From Chryseolinea serpens (GTDB lineage: Bacteria; Bacteroidota; Bacteroidia; Cytophagales; Cyclobacteriaceae): a stretch of DNA of 64,000 bases. Location of the stretch: NCBI RefSeq assembly GCF_900129725.1, contig NZ_FQWQ01000001.1:2232001-2296000 (forward strand), in the 5' to 3' direction. This document shows positions 42,013 through 52,400 of this stretch, in pieces (positions within the stretch are counted from its first letter, which is position 1; each line of letters opens with the position of its first letter). The notes beneath the pieces were generated by a model. The model saw nothing but the letters and a program-made list of their open reading frames with translations, did not search any database and was not told the origin of the DNA. The position numbers were made by a program, and so were the translations under genes.

Positions 42013-45000
42013 TCATTTTGTACTAAATGTCCTGAAAACGATTATATCTATAACTTCTTTAGTTTTCGGATTGGTCCACTTTTCTAAGTTGCCTAAGAGT
42101 CGCGGGTGTTGCACACCTTTTCCTAGTAGCTTAAGCTCAAATTTGTAAACAGCTCCCTCAATGTTTATGCCTTTTCCCGTCAGTGTCTTGATGCCCTCTT
42201 CAGCATAGGGTCCCACCATGCCTTTTTTTAAGGCTTGAACGAATCTTTCTCTAAGAACGATATTTTTTGCAAGTTTGGCACTACTATAGAGCTTCTTTCC
42301 AATCCAACCTCCCATTCCAGCCCATTTCTGGCCATGAGTGTCTTCTGTTGGTATCCCCATCTCATCCCGTCGATCAAAGAACATGTCAAATGCGCCTTGA
42401 TAATACCCTTCCATGTCGCCACCGATCGTAAAATTGACGCCTGTCTCCAGCACCTTTCCTTCATCATTCAGGACATCGCTTGTAACAATTACAGCACCTG
42501 GCACATAGGCGACGCTTGTGATGACGTGGTTTTTCAGGGGGTTTTTTATGTAGTCATACGCTCTATTCAGGTAGCTATGTCCGCTAGCCCAGTTCCAAAA
42601 TCTTTTCACATCGGTATCGGGCGTTTGCCAACCATCCCAGTTACCATCAGGGTCCAACTTGTTTACCCCGCTATTTCCCATAGCCAGATATGGGCTCCAG
42701 TGCTGAGCCATAGGGTCGGGCACCAGCCACCTTCCAATCGCAGGATCAAATTCTCTTGCTTCAAAATGATTCCAGCCCGTCTCCGTGTCTTTTTCGCTTG
42801 ATTGGCCTTGATAAGCAAATCGATATTCCGAGGCATCGCTCTTTCGCTCTCGGACAATATCACCCCAAACGCCAAAGTCTGTTGCCTGCTTCACAATGTT
42901 TTGATGAATGGAAATACGAAGATCATCAAACCACACGTTAACACCAGGCGTTTCATTGGAAACAAAAACATAGATATAGCCATTCTGATTTACTGTTATC
43001 TCAGCCACCAGTTCCTCAAAATCGGTCCTAATGGCTTGCCCTGGTTCAAACCCAGCATCGTCACTCACCGGTATCCCTTGCGCAGTTACGTAATGCATTT
43101 CGTTATCAAATAAAATATAGTTCAGGAAAGCTCTTGGCGCGTCAGTATTGGATCCAAAGGGAGCCGCTAGCGTGTACGCCTCGGTGAACATATCAGTTGC
43201 CTTTGCAACAGACTCAATACCTGGAGTCAACGCATAGGTGGTAGCTAGCGCGCTGATAATACTAATTAAGGGCGTTGGACCAGGAAAAGCATTCTGCTCT
43301 TCGAATTTAACAAACGTGTTGAGATGCAATTCATCACCAGCTTGAACGCGCAGCGATATTGCTGGGCCAATAATCCGATCCTCTCCGTTAAGATAGGCAG
43401 CATAATTGGGTCGATAGGAACCGGTTTGTGGCGTATGATTCAATCCTGGCTCAACGTTTCCTTGTTCACTTGCAAAAAGGTTCTCAAAATACTGCATTTC
43501 CTGCACTCTGGGGTTTTCAAGGTTCGTTTCACCATCGTCTTCCATTGTCGCAGCAAAGCTGGCCTTGTTATCTCGAATCAATGCCCGGACATTCCCCAAA
43601 TGATCTGTCAACTCATAATCAACGGACTCTTCTTGTTGAGGATAGTATGTTCCCAATTTTCCTGATCCATATAGAGGAATTTCGGTCAATGTGGCACTTT
43701 TGTCGTCATCCGAACCCGTAGGCTCGCCCTCCTGTTCATAGATGCTCATAATGCTACCAGAGAGGTCGCGGATGTACCAAGTGGTACGGATATCGGGTTG
43801 ATACACAATTTTTGCCACTCGAAACCCATGGTCATCATATTGATATTGAACTTTCTTAATCGTCCGTGCTTCATCGGAATAAATGAACGTCACCTTGCCA
43901 CTAACATCATATTCAACGTATTGAGATTCGCCGTCATTCGTCTCATCTTTCTGCGCAACCGTCATCCTTCCCAATTTGTCATAAGTATAGTTCTTCACAT
44001 AGCCATTGACAGTAATCAAGCGATTCTTCATATTTTCATCATAGAAATATGAAAAGTCATGCATTGGAAGGCTTTGACCATTGAAGCGCTTCAACGCCTG
44101 AATATTGCCATTTGCATCGTACGACAAATTGGTGACCCGAAATTTATTGCTCCTAGTGCCGTCACCCGTTTCTACAAGCTGACTGGTCGTTAGATCAAGA
44201 TCCGCCCAAGAGGCGTCCTTGATTTGGCCTTTTTGATCATAAACAAAAGTATAGCCCCCAGTAAAGTCATTTTCTTTCAATCCAAAGGGTGTTTCTGTTC
44301 GCCATCGAATGGATGATATAAGACCATTAAAGTTGCCTTGATACTCAAGCAAGTCTTTTACGTATGAAGCTGTTAAAGACAGTCGCGATCCTTTCTCGAC
44401 AAGCACGTCCTTCTCTAGAATCACCTTATCAGCTGAGTTTAAGGCGTTGCTGCAGCCATTGGCAAATTGGGCGTGACGCACCGATATCGCATCCGTGGAA
44501 TATTGCTTCTCCCCACATGGGTGCGATACGTTCTCACTTGCATCCGTCGATTCTTGCAAAGATTGTAACGACAATAGAAGACCTTTGTACCACTGGTCGG
44601 CCATTTTCTTTTCTCCGGAGGGAGTCGGGTGAATCAGGTCGACAGCGTTCAGATCTAAATTCAAATCAAACCCAGTGTTTTGATCCACCAGGTAGATTGG
44701 CGACACTTGCGTATTCTTTTCGACGCTAATTTGTTTAATCAAATCGTTCAGTAGCGTTATGTTTGCATTGACGCCTGGAATATTCATTGGAATGATCTGC
44801 GCCAGCAATATTCTAACATTGGGGTTGGCCGTTCGTAACGTGCTTATAATAGCACGGAGATCGTCGCCTGTGCTTGCTACGGATTGTCCCTGGTACATAT
44901 CGTTGGTTCCAGCATGCACCAATGCGATGTCGGGCTTTTTGCCGGATAGCCATGCCGGCAGGCCAGCAGCTATTTCGTCGGCACGCCATCCCCAGTGGCC

Positions 45001-48000
45001 CTCGTTGTCCGTATCAAACGTCTTCCCCTTGTACGTTGGAAAATCAGGGTTCGATATATTATTTGTAGATTGCGAGCCTATGAAATCAAAATTGATGTCG
45101 TCATCCACAAGTTTCTTCCACAGTTCGTACCGGTAGCTAAAGTTGGTGGAGTTACCCTGCGTGATGGAATTACCAATAGGAATAATCTTAATGGGCTCGC
45201 CAGCCATAGTCAACTTGCCCTGATTCATTACTTTCAAGAAATTGGTACCATTGTCACTTACTTCTAGCCGACCGCTATTGATCAATTCAGCGTTATCCAC
45301 CACTAACGAGCCTGCCAGCTCACCGGACGCAGCGATTCTAATTTCTTTCGCAGTTGCGTTAGTATTAACGAACACCGATTTCCCCTCGATGATAACGCTA
45401 CTTCCCGCTGGTAGATGGGCGCCAATCGTAGCGCTTTTATTTGTATTCCAAATTGCATCCGACCAGTTCCCATTAGCCACGGCCCAGAAATTAAGCCCTC
45501 CTGATGGAACTTCTAGCATCATAGCATTGATATAGCCTACCGCAGCACCCTGCCCCTTTGACAGTCGCACTTCGATCTCGCCATTTGAATCCGCTACAGC
45601 ATTTAGGAATTCGGCGTAATTCGAAGTATTGCCCTCTACGTATAAACTAACCGACTCGTCTCCTATACTGTAAACTGTATTACCGTTGTCCGTTACGCCA
45701 CCACCACGGAAAGCGCTGCTGCCTACAAGGCGGAAGTTATACCGAGCGCTCGGGATGAGGCCTTTTACCTTGAATTTTACTTCTGTCGTTGCACTCAGGA
45801 ATCCAAAATAGTAATACTCCATCAATACGTTGTCTGGCACGACTCCCGAATCATTGCCCGTAGTAGTTCCCTGATTATAGACACCCCCCCAATCACCTTC
45901 CAATTCGACACTCACTCCAGAATTTTGCCCTACGTCATCAAGCAAATCACTAATAATCGCGCCTGATGCTGGATCACGGGCTGTGTTGTTCCATGGAGCC
46001 GGCACTGAAAGATTTCTTCCAAATTTTAACCGCACCAATTGCTTGTTGACGCAATCAGCAATAAAAGGATCGCTGTACACCGAAGTAATAGCGCCGCTTG
46101 TGGCGCGAACTTTGTAAAAATAAGTGTTCCCGTGCACAACCCCGTGGTCTGTATAGTTAGAAACGGAGCCAGACGTAGTTGTCAAAAGGGTATAAGAATC
46201 ACCTCCATCGTTACTGCGGTATATCTCGTAGCCGGTTTCGGATGTATTATTGTCTGTCCACTGGAGCACGACCCCTGTTCCCTGAGTGTATCGAGCAGTC
46301 AATGGCGGCGCATATAACTGTTTCTTTTCCATCTCGAGAATCATAGCGTTGATAAACCCTGCGGTAGCGCCGGCACCCTTTCTGATCGAGATTTCAACGT
46401 TTCCGTCGGTATCTGGAGAAATTTCTTGTAGCTCGGCGAAGTTAGCAGTGTTATTCTCTACAGCGACACTGGCTGATCTATCCTCAATCTGGTAGATCGT
46501 ATTTCCATTGTCTGTGGTTCCCCCAACATGAAAAATACTACTACCTAAGAACTTAAAATTGTAAGTTTTTAGTGGGTTTAGCCCGCTAACCCTGAGTCGC
46601 ACTTCCTCCGGCGAACCGAACATCCCAAACCAATAATATTCTTGCAACACATCATCGGGAACAGCGCCAGAGTTACTACCTGTGGTTGGACCGCCACGGT
46701 AAAGTCCACCCCAAGCGGTGAGTAGTTTCACGCTGATTCCGGCGTCCAATCCAAATTCGTCTTTTAGATGGTTGTACCTGGCGCCTTCTACCGGGTCAGC
46801 GCCAGTACTATTCCAATGTGCAGGAGCAGCAAATTCCTTACCGAATTTTAGTGCGATTTTTTTCATTTCACTAGCCCGAACGATAGTCTCCAAAGAATAG
46901 GATGACGTCGACGTTGCACTTATAGCTCTAATTTTATAGTAATATAAAGTTCCATCTTGCACAGTTCCATCGGAATAAGCACCTGCATTGGCTGCGGTGG
47001 TGTATACTAAACTGTAACCAGTCCCTGGAACAGTGGATCGATAAACTTGGTATCCGGTTTCAGTTGCATTGTTGTCGGTCCAAGTGAGATTAACACCGGC
47101 TCCAGCAACATATTTGGCTTCAATACCCGCCGGCACATACAGCATGTCCTTCGGAAGATCGATCATGACTGCATTAAGGTAGCCTGCAAAGGCGTTTACA
47201 CCTTTTGTGGCACTAACTACGATCTGGCCATTGGCATCTGGGGACACATCAAAAAATTCAGCTGCAGCAGATGTGTTACTCTCCACGTTGAGGCTTACCG
47301 TCGTGCCATTAATGGTGTACACGGTACTGCCGTTGTCCGTCAAATTGCCATATCTAAACACACTACTGCCAACGATTCGAAAGTTATATAGCTTGTCAGG
47401 ACTTAGACCATTGATCCTAAATTGGACTTCATTGGGAGCACCAAGGAAACCAAACCAGTAAAACTCCTTCAGTACATTATCGGGCACAATACCCGAGTTA
47501 TTACCAGTGGTCGCTCCCTCTGTGTTTACCCCACCCCATCCAGTGAGCAATTCTAAGCTTAGACCGGTAGCAATATTAAATTCGTCTTTTAGATTTTTGA
47601 ATATCATACCCGCCTGGGGATCGCTGTGCGCATTGTTCCAAGGCGAAGGGCCATCTAATGTTTTTCCGAAACTAAAAAGTACCTTCTTCACAGGAGTGGT
47701 GCGACTAGTAATCTCCTGCGAGTAGTTGGACACGCCGCTTCCATTTATTGCGCGTACCTTGTATTTATAAATGGAATTTTGTGAAACCGTAGCATCGGTG
47801 TAGGTTACCACACTTGCAGCGGTGGTTGCTATTAGAGCATAAGGATCACCGGTTGAGACATTGCTTCGATAGATTTGATAACCGCTTTCGGAGGTATTGT
47901 TATCGGTCCATGTCAAGGCTACTCCCGTTGCCTCCCCATAAATTCCCTTCAAACCCGGCGGCGTGTACATCATTCCTGTGGGCAGGTCGATCATCATTGC

Positions 48001-49440
48001 ATTTATATATCCCACTGCAGCATCGCTTCCTTTTTCCAAGGTCACCACGACTTCCCCAAGCGCATTGGCTTTGACCGCCAAAAATTCAGCAGCTTGGCTT
48101 GTATTGGATTCAACATCCAGGCTAGCCGCATCCGTCCCAATCTTGTAGATTGTATGGCCATTGTTTGTTATGCCCGCTTGCCTGAATACACTGCTGCCTA
48201 CGAAACGAAGGTTGTAGCTGCTACTGGGCGACAACCCTCTGATCTTAAACCTCACAACGTTGGGGGCCCCAAACAAGCCAAACCAATAGTAGTCCTTCAG
48301 TACGTTATCCGGTACGATCCCTGTGTTATTTCCAGTCGTGGCACCATCCGTATAAGCCCCTCCCCAAGCCGTAAGCAATTCCACACTGACACCGGTATTC
48401 ACACCGCTTTGATCCAACAAATTATTAAAAACCAACCCTGCCGAAGGCTCGCGACCTGCGTTGTTCCAAGATGCCGAACTTGAATTGCTGTTTCCGAAAT
48501 CAAAATAAATATGACTTCCTATCGTGATCGACGCGCCATGACCAACCGGTATCACTGCTTCATAGGCAGTTGAAAACGAGGACGCGCGTGTCAAATTCTT
48601 TGCCAACACTTTGTATTGGTACGAGTAACCTTCAAGAACTGTGTTATCCGTAAACGAGGTTACATTCGCGCCAGTCGTTCCAACGAGTTGAAAATCTTCA
48701 CCCGCTATGGGGTTAGCACGATAAATATCGTACCCGGTTTCCGTACTATTGTTATCATTCCATTGCAACGAGAGGGCATTGGTAGAATAATTTGAACTAA
48801 GACCCGATGGCGTATAGAGAACATCAGCGGGAAGATCGACAATGATAGCATTTAAGTATCCGGCCGCGGCGTTGGATGCACGCGTAATCACAACCTCAAC
48901 TTCCCCCTGCGCATCGGATACCACATTGGGAATTGTGGCTAGGGATGTCGTATTATTTTCGACAGCTAGCGATACAGACCTGGCCCCTATGGTGTAAATG
49001 GTGTTTCCATTATTGGTGATACCACTTCCATGATAGGCACTTGCGCCCAAGAAGTTGAAAGTATATGCGGTCGATGGCATTAGTCCTGAGATCTTCACCC
49101 GCATTTGATCCGAGGAGATACCCAACCCAAACCAGTAATATTCACTCAATACAGGATCGGGGACAATACCGGAGCCATTTCCAGTTGTGACGCCGGAAGG
49201 GTATGCACCGCCCCACCATGTAAGCAATTCTATCTTGATTCCCGTATTGTTACCCGAATCGTCCTTCAGGTCACTAAAGACCGTTCCGCCGTAAGGATCA
49301 TGGAGTGCATTATTCCAAGGCGCTGGCGCTGCATTGGCGTTACCCGCATGAAAATACACTTTTGGTTGTGCTTTAACATTGATAGCTGATAACAAAACGA
49401 TAGCTGTAGACAAAAACAGAATCGGGATGAGAAATTTCAT
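42013..49440 (-). CDS. Giant Rhs polymorphic toxin with jelly-roll/FN3 repeats and SGNH hydrolase
   Basis: The product is 2475 residues with signal peptide MKFLIPILFLSTAIVLLSA. To ~1325 it has five ~185-residue beta-rich repeats (WNN, LLTxWGGxY, DNGNTxY, AVGYINAMxxDLP), likely malectin/CBM-like jelly rolls, separated by four FN3 domains (LTWTDNNxxETGYQIYRS). A beta-solenoid-like linker is followed by an SGNH/GDSL hydrolase (~1440-1660): IIPIGNSITQGN, VHAGTNDMYQG, DLIHPTPSGEKKMA (catalytic Ser, Asp, His). Rhs repeats (FSYFYDENMKNRLITVNGYV, YTYDKLGRMTVAQ) and the core motif RFDPxxGRW-like REFDPAIGRWLVPDP (~2229) lead to a ~200-residue variable tail (VYKFELKLLGKGVQHPRLLG), the presumed toxin. 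An immunity-like gene follows. Confidence 0.88.
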   Translation of the reverse strand: MKFLIPILFLSTAIVLLSAINVKAQPKVYFHAGNANAAPAPWNNALHDPYGGTVFSDLKDDSGNNTGIKIELLTWWGGAYPSGVTTGNGSGIVPDPVLSEYYWFGLGISSDQMRVKISGLMPSTAYTFNFLGASAYHGSGITNNGNTIYTIGARSVSLAVENNTTSLATIPNVVSDAQGEVEVVITRASNAAAGYLNAIIVDLPADVLYTPSGLSSNYSTNALSLQWNDNNSTETGYDIYRANPIAGEDFQLVGTTGANVTSFTDNTVLEGYSYQYKVLAKNLTRASSFSTAYEAVIPVGHGASITIGSHIYFDFGNSNSSSASWNNAGREPSAGLVFNNLLDQSGVNTGVSVELLTAWGGAYTDGATTGNNTGIVPDNVLKDYYWFGLFGAPNVVRFKIRGLSPSSSYNLRFVGSSVFRQAGITNNGHTIYKIGTDAASLDVESNTSQAAEFLAVKANALGEVVVTLEKGSDAAVGYINAMMIDLPTGMMYTPPGLKGIYGEATGVALTWTDNNTSESGYQIYRSNVSTGDPYALIATTAASVVTYTDATVSQNSIYKYKVRAINGSGVSNYSQEITSRTTPVKKVLFSFGKTLDGPSPWNNAHSDPQAGMIFKNLKDEFNIATGLSLELLTGWGGVNTEGATTGNNSGIVPDNVLKEFYWFGFLGAPNEVQFRINGLSPDKLYNFRIVGSSVFRYGNLTDNGSTVYTINGTTVSLNVESNTSAAAEFFDVSPDANGQIVVSATKGVNAFAGYLNAVMIDLPKDMLYVPAGIEAKYVAGAGVNLTWTDNNATETGYQVYRSTVPGTGYSLVYTTAANAGAYSDGTVQDGTLYYYKIRAISATSTSSYSLETIVRASEMKKIALKFGKEFAAPAHWNSTGADPVEGARYNHLKDEFGLDAGISVKLLTAWGGLYRGGPTTGSNSGAVPDDVLQEYYWFGMFGSPEEVRLRVSGLNPLKTYNFKFLGSSIFHVGGTTDNGNTIYQIEDRSASVAVENNTANFAELQEISPDTDGNVEISIRKGAGATAGFINAMILEMEKKQLYAPPLTARYTQGTGVVLQWTDNNTSETGYEIYRSNDGGDSYTLLTTTSGSVSNYTDHGVVHGNTYFYKVRATSGAITSVYSDPFIADCVNKQLVRLKFGRNLSVPAPWNNTARDPASGAIISDLLDDVGQNSGVSVELEGDWGGVYNQGTTTGNDSGVVPDNVLMEYYYFGFLSATTEVKFKVKGLIPSARYNFRLVGSSAFRGGGVTDNGNTVYSIGDESVSLYVEGNTSNYAEFLNAVADSNGEIEVRLSKGQGAAVGYINAMMLEVPSGGLNFWAVANGNWSDAIWNTNKSATIGAHLPAGSSVIIEGKSVFVNTNATAKEIRIAASGELAGSLVVDNAELINSGRLEVSDNGTNFLKVMNQGKLTMAGEPIKIIPIGNSITQGNSTNFSYRYELWKKLVDDDINFDFIGSQSTNNISNPDFPTYKGKTFDTDNEGHWGWRADEIAAGLPAWLSGKKPDIALVHAGTNDMYQGQSVASTGDDLRAIISTLRTANPNVRILLAQIIPMNIPGVNANITLLNDLIKQISVEKNTQVSPIYLVDQNTGFDLNLDLNAVDLIHPTPSGEKKMADQWYKGLLLSLQSLQESTDASENVSHPCGEKQYSTDAISVRHAQFANGCSNALNSADKVILEKDVLVEKGSRLSLTASYVKDLLEYQGNFNGLISSIRWRTETPFGLKENDFTGGYTFVYDQKGQIKDASWADLDLTTSQLVETGDGTRSNKFRVTNLSYDANGNIQALKRFNGQSLPMHDFSYFYDENMKNRLITVNGYVKNYTYDKLGRMTVAQKDETNDGESQYVEYDVSGKVTFIYSDEARTIKKVQYQYDDHGFRVAKIVYQPDIRTTWYIRDLSGSIMSIYEQEGEPTGSDDDKSATLTEIPLYGSGKLGTYYPQQEESVDYELTDHLGNVRALIRDNKASFAATMEDDGETNLENPRVQEMQYFENLFASEQGNVEPGLNHTPQTGSYRPNYAAYLNGEDRIIGPAISLRVQAGDELHLNTFVKFEEQNAFPGPTPLISIISALATTYALTPGIESVAKATDMFTEAYTLAAPFGSNTDAPRAFLNYILFDNEMHYVTAQGIPVSDDAGFEPGQAIRTDFEELVAEITVNQNGYIYVFVSNETPGVNVWFDDLRISIHQNIVKQATDFGVWGDIVRERKSDASEYRFAYQGQSSEKDTETGWNHFEAREFDPAIGRWLVPDPMAQHWSPYLAMGNSGVNKLDPDGNWDGWQTPDTDVKRFWNWASGHSYLNRAYDYIKNPLKNHVITSVAYVPGAVIVTSDVLNDEGKVLETGVNFTIGGDMEGYYQGAFDMFFDRRDEMGIPTEDTHGQKWAGMGGWIGKKLYSSAKLAKNIVLRERFVQALKKGMVGPYAEEGIKTLTGKGINIEGAVYKFELKLLGKGVQHPRLLGNLEKWTNPKTKEVIDIIVFRTFSTK

Positions 49441-49462
49441 AGCTAAGGGCGAGTTAGTGATC

Positions 49463-52400
49463 TTAACCTTTTTTAGGCGAGGGTATAATGGGAGCCTTCC
49501 CTTCTCGAATTTTTATTGATCGATTGATTTTTTCCGCACTGTATTTTCTCCAGGCCGACAATTCCGGATCGACCAAATTTGAATTTAGAAACGACAGACT
49601 CATCGATTCAGATGTACTATCGTCTGGCAGGTTGTGAAGCTTTAAAGAACGCCTCCAAGGGTCCAAGGCAGAAAGTGCTTCAGCATCGGTTTCTGTTTCA
49701 TAATAATTAATAATCATCCCGAAAGCATCGTTGTCGTCACCACCCGGATCTTTGGACTTATCCGGATGGTTGATTTGGGTCAACCATCCATTTATATTGT
49801 ATACAAAATCAACTCCCTGAAGGTCATTTCCAAGCACAATTCGCTTCAACGGACCGTGTAAATAATAAACATAAGATGCTCTTATAGTCTCACTCCCATT
49901 CTCAGCAGTACTTGTAAAAACTTTACTCAGGCGCAGATCAGCGTCATACTCATAACGATGGTAAAATTGGCTTGCCAAGCCCAATTTTTTTGTAAATGCA
50001 AGATTCGCTATTTTCAGTACATTGCCCGTGACACTGTATTCATATTTAGCGACAAAAACCATGTTCAGTTTATCGGGCTTTTGGACCGTCCATTCAACAT
50101 TACCACGTTCATCGTAAGAATACCAAGTTTGCATATTGGCATTTTTTGTAGACGCTACAGCGCGACGCGTAAAATGTTGTTGTTTGTATAGCTCCGGTAG
50201 TCCTGCGTTCACACATAACCCGGCCAATGTTCCATCAGGAGATTGATCGTAGAATGTTAGAATCCAGTCTTTCTTTTTATTGAGGTCGAATGCTGGATGT
50301 TTAATCTCCTCCAGGTGGCTATCGAGTTCCGAAAATTTTATATCATTTCCCTCATATTCACCCGACTCAATGGGACGAAGTGATTCATCATACGTCGTAT
50401 AGGAAAACTTACCAAGGCTGTTAGAATTTGACTCAGCGTCCTGTTCATTTTTAAATTGTTGCGCGTTTTGCGAAAATCGTATTTTTCCATCTTTTCGATA
50501 TTTGAAAACGCTCTTCCCCGCGTCCTGGCTTGTCCTGGAAATAATCCTTCCCTGAAAATCATAGTAAAACGATGTCTTATCGACAGCCGGATAATTGTCC
50601 CATAGAAGTACGCCGTTGGGGGTAACAGATTCCACCAGGCGACCAACGTCATCGAAGAATTGATAAGCAACGTCTTGATAATAGTTAGTGTAGGTCAGTT
50701 TAATCACCGTTGTAGCATTCGTCAGCTGAACGCTGTAAAACCCAGCCGGCCATTTACCTCCCTGATCGAAGGTTTGCCCAACATTTTTAGCTACGTCGTT
50801 TAGAATGTCTCTCGCCACGAAACTACCGATGGGACCTGAGACGTTTTGGATTGTTACTGCAGCGTCATCCAATAGATAAAAATATATTAAAGGCCGGTAT
50901 TGTTCGGATGCCGGATTACCGCTACCAGTTACAATATTGGTTACAGATAACATATGATCCGTGGATGTTCCAGATCTGGCACTCATCACAGTCTTGCCGT
51001 TTTTATCCGCGATATTGATATTATAGGATTTTAGCTTTTTTCCGCCGGTCTCTTCATAGTCATTTTCGTCCGCTGACAAGGTCTGAACGCCTTGATTCTG
51101 AAGCGTTGTGATTCCGCCCGGTGTGCCAGACATAACCGAAGACCTCTTCGATACATAATCATCAAGTTCATTGTAAATCGGGAATGCGCCTGAAACCCCT
51201 TCATGCGTGCTTCCCATTCGCAAAGCCTCTCCAGGTGAAGCACTCCGTCGTTCAACTTCTGTACCATCTTTATAATAATCAACTCGGGAGTAGGGAAAGC
51301 TTGTTGTTGGCACATGCTCCTCCAGATTGTTATTGACACTATAGTACCATCCCAGAGTCCCGGGCTGACTTGCATTCAATGCCTCGAACACCGCTGATGA
51401 GCGATCGTCACGAACGAAATGATAATTGTACTGAAAAGCATTTTGCGTAATTGGAGCAGGTAGCGTACCGCCGACTGTTCGATTGACCAAGTCGTGCAAT
51501 TCCTGCGACGCAAATATCTTACCCGCTGACAAGTTCTTATCCTGTCGCTGAAGATTCTTACCGGACTCGTCATAATATTGTTTTGAATGAGCAATAATTT
51601 CTTCTTTTGAGTGAGCCACCGACTCGATCCAATTTAGATAATCATCGCAATCATTTTGAACCAAAACAGGCACCGATGTTCTGCTAGCGCTCCGACATCC
51701 AAATCGATCCGTACTTGACACAGAAAACGTATATTCCCCTGCCGAGAGCAATCCAATATTCTTCCTTGGCAAACTACCAAGTGAAGTATTTTGTGCAGTG
51801 AACCATTCTAATTGATAACTCTCCGGGTTATTCTCTACAGATAGAACTACAGGTTGATATTCACAAAATTTTAATGTCAGTGGCGTGGCTAAAATAGGTA
51901 GTGGCACGACTGTCACGATAACACCTTCGTCTTCTTCATTTGTTGCACAACCAGTTACATGGGCCTTGACAGTAGCGTTTCCAGAAAAACTGGGATCCCA
52001 AGTGATTATTCCATTGGCATCGATGCTGCTACCGCCAGCTTGTTCGATGGTCCAGGTTGTTGCCCTTGGTATGTTTCCGCTGGCTTCTACGTTCATATCA
52101 TTCGGCGGCTTTGTACCCGCGCAAAGAACCGGGAGTGTAGGCGTAATGGTCAGACGTCCAAGAGGGCTATTGTTAATCGTAAAAATGGATCTGCTCAATG
52201 CAGAGCTCGTTTCATTATTGGCAACGCAAGACGCAGTATTCGTATGTGCCCAAACGCTAATGCTATCGCTGGTTGCAATATTTTGCGGATGATAAGTCGC
52301 CCCGGACGCCACCTGAAGTTCATTCTTATACCAAAGAATCTGGTCGGCTGCAAAATTCGTATTTGCCTGAAACGAAATTTCCCCTTCACAATAAACGGCA

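Noticed and set aside
42235-42801. 188-codon plus-strand frame opposite the Rhs toxin tail
   Set aside because: It is antisense to a well-supported Rhs core and tail; length alone is not evidence in this GC-balanced, repeat-rich gene.
44759-45136. Long plus-strand frames opposite the Rhs genes
   Set aside because: They are antisense shadows of the repeated, codon-biased giant genes; many such frames exist and none has domain signals.
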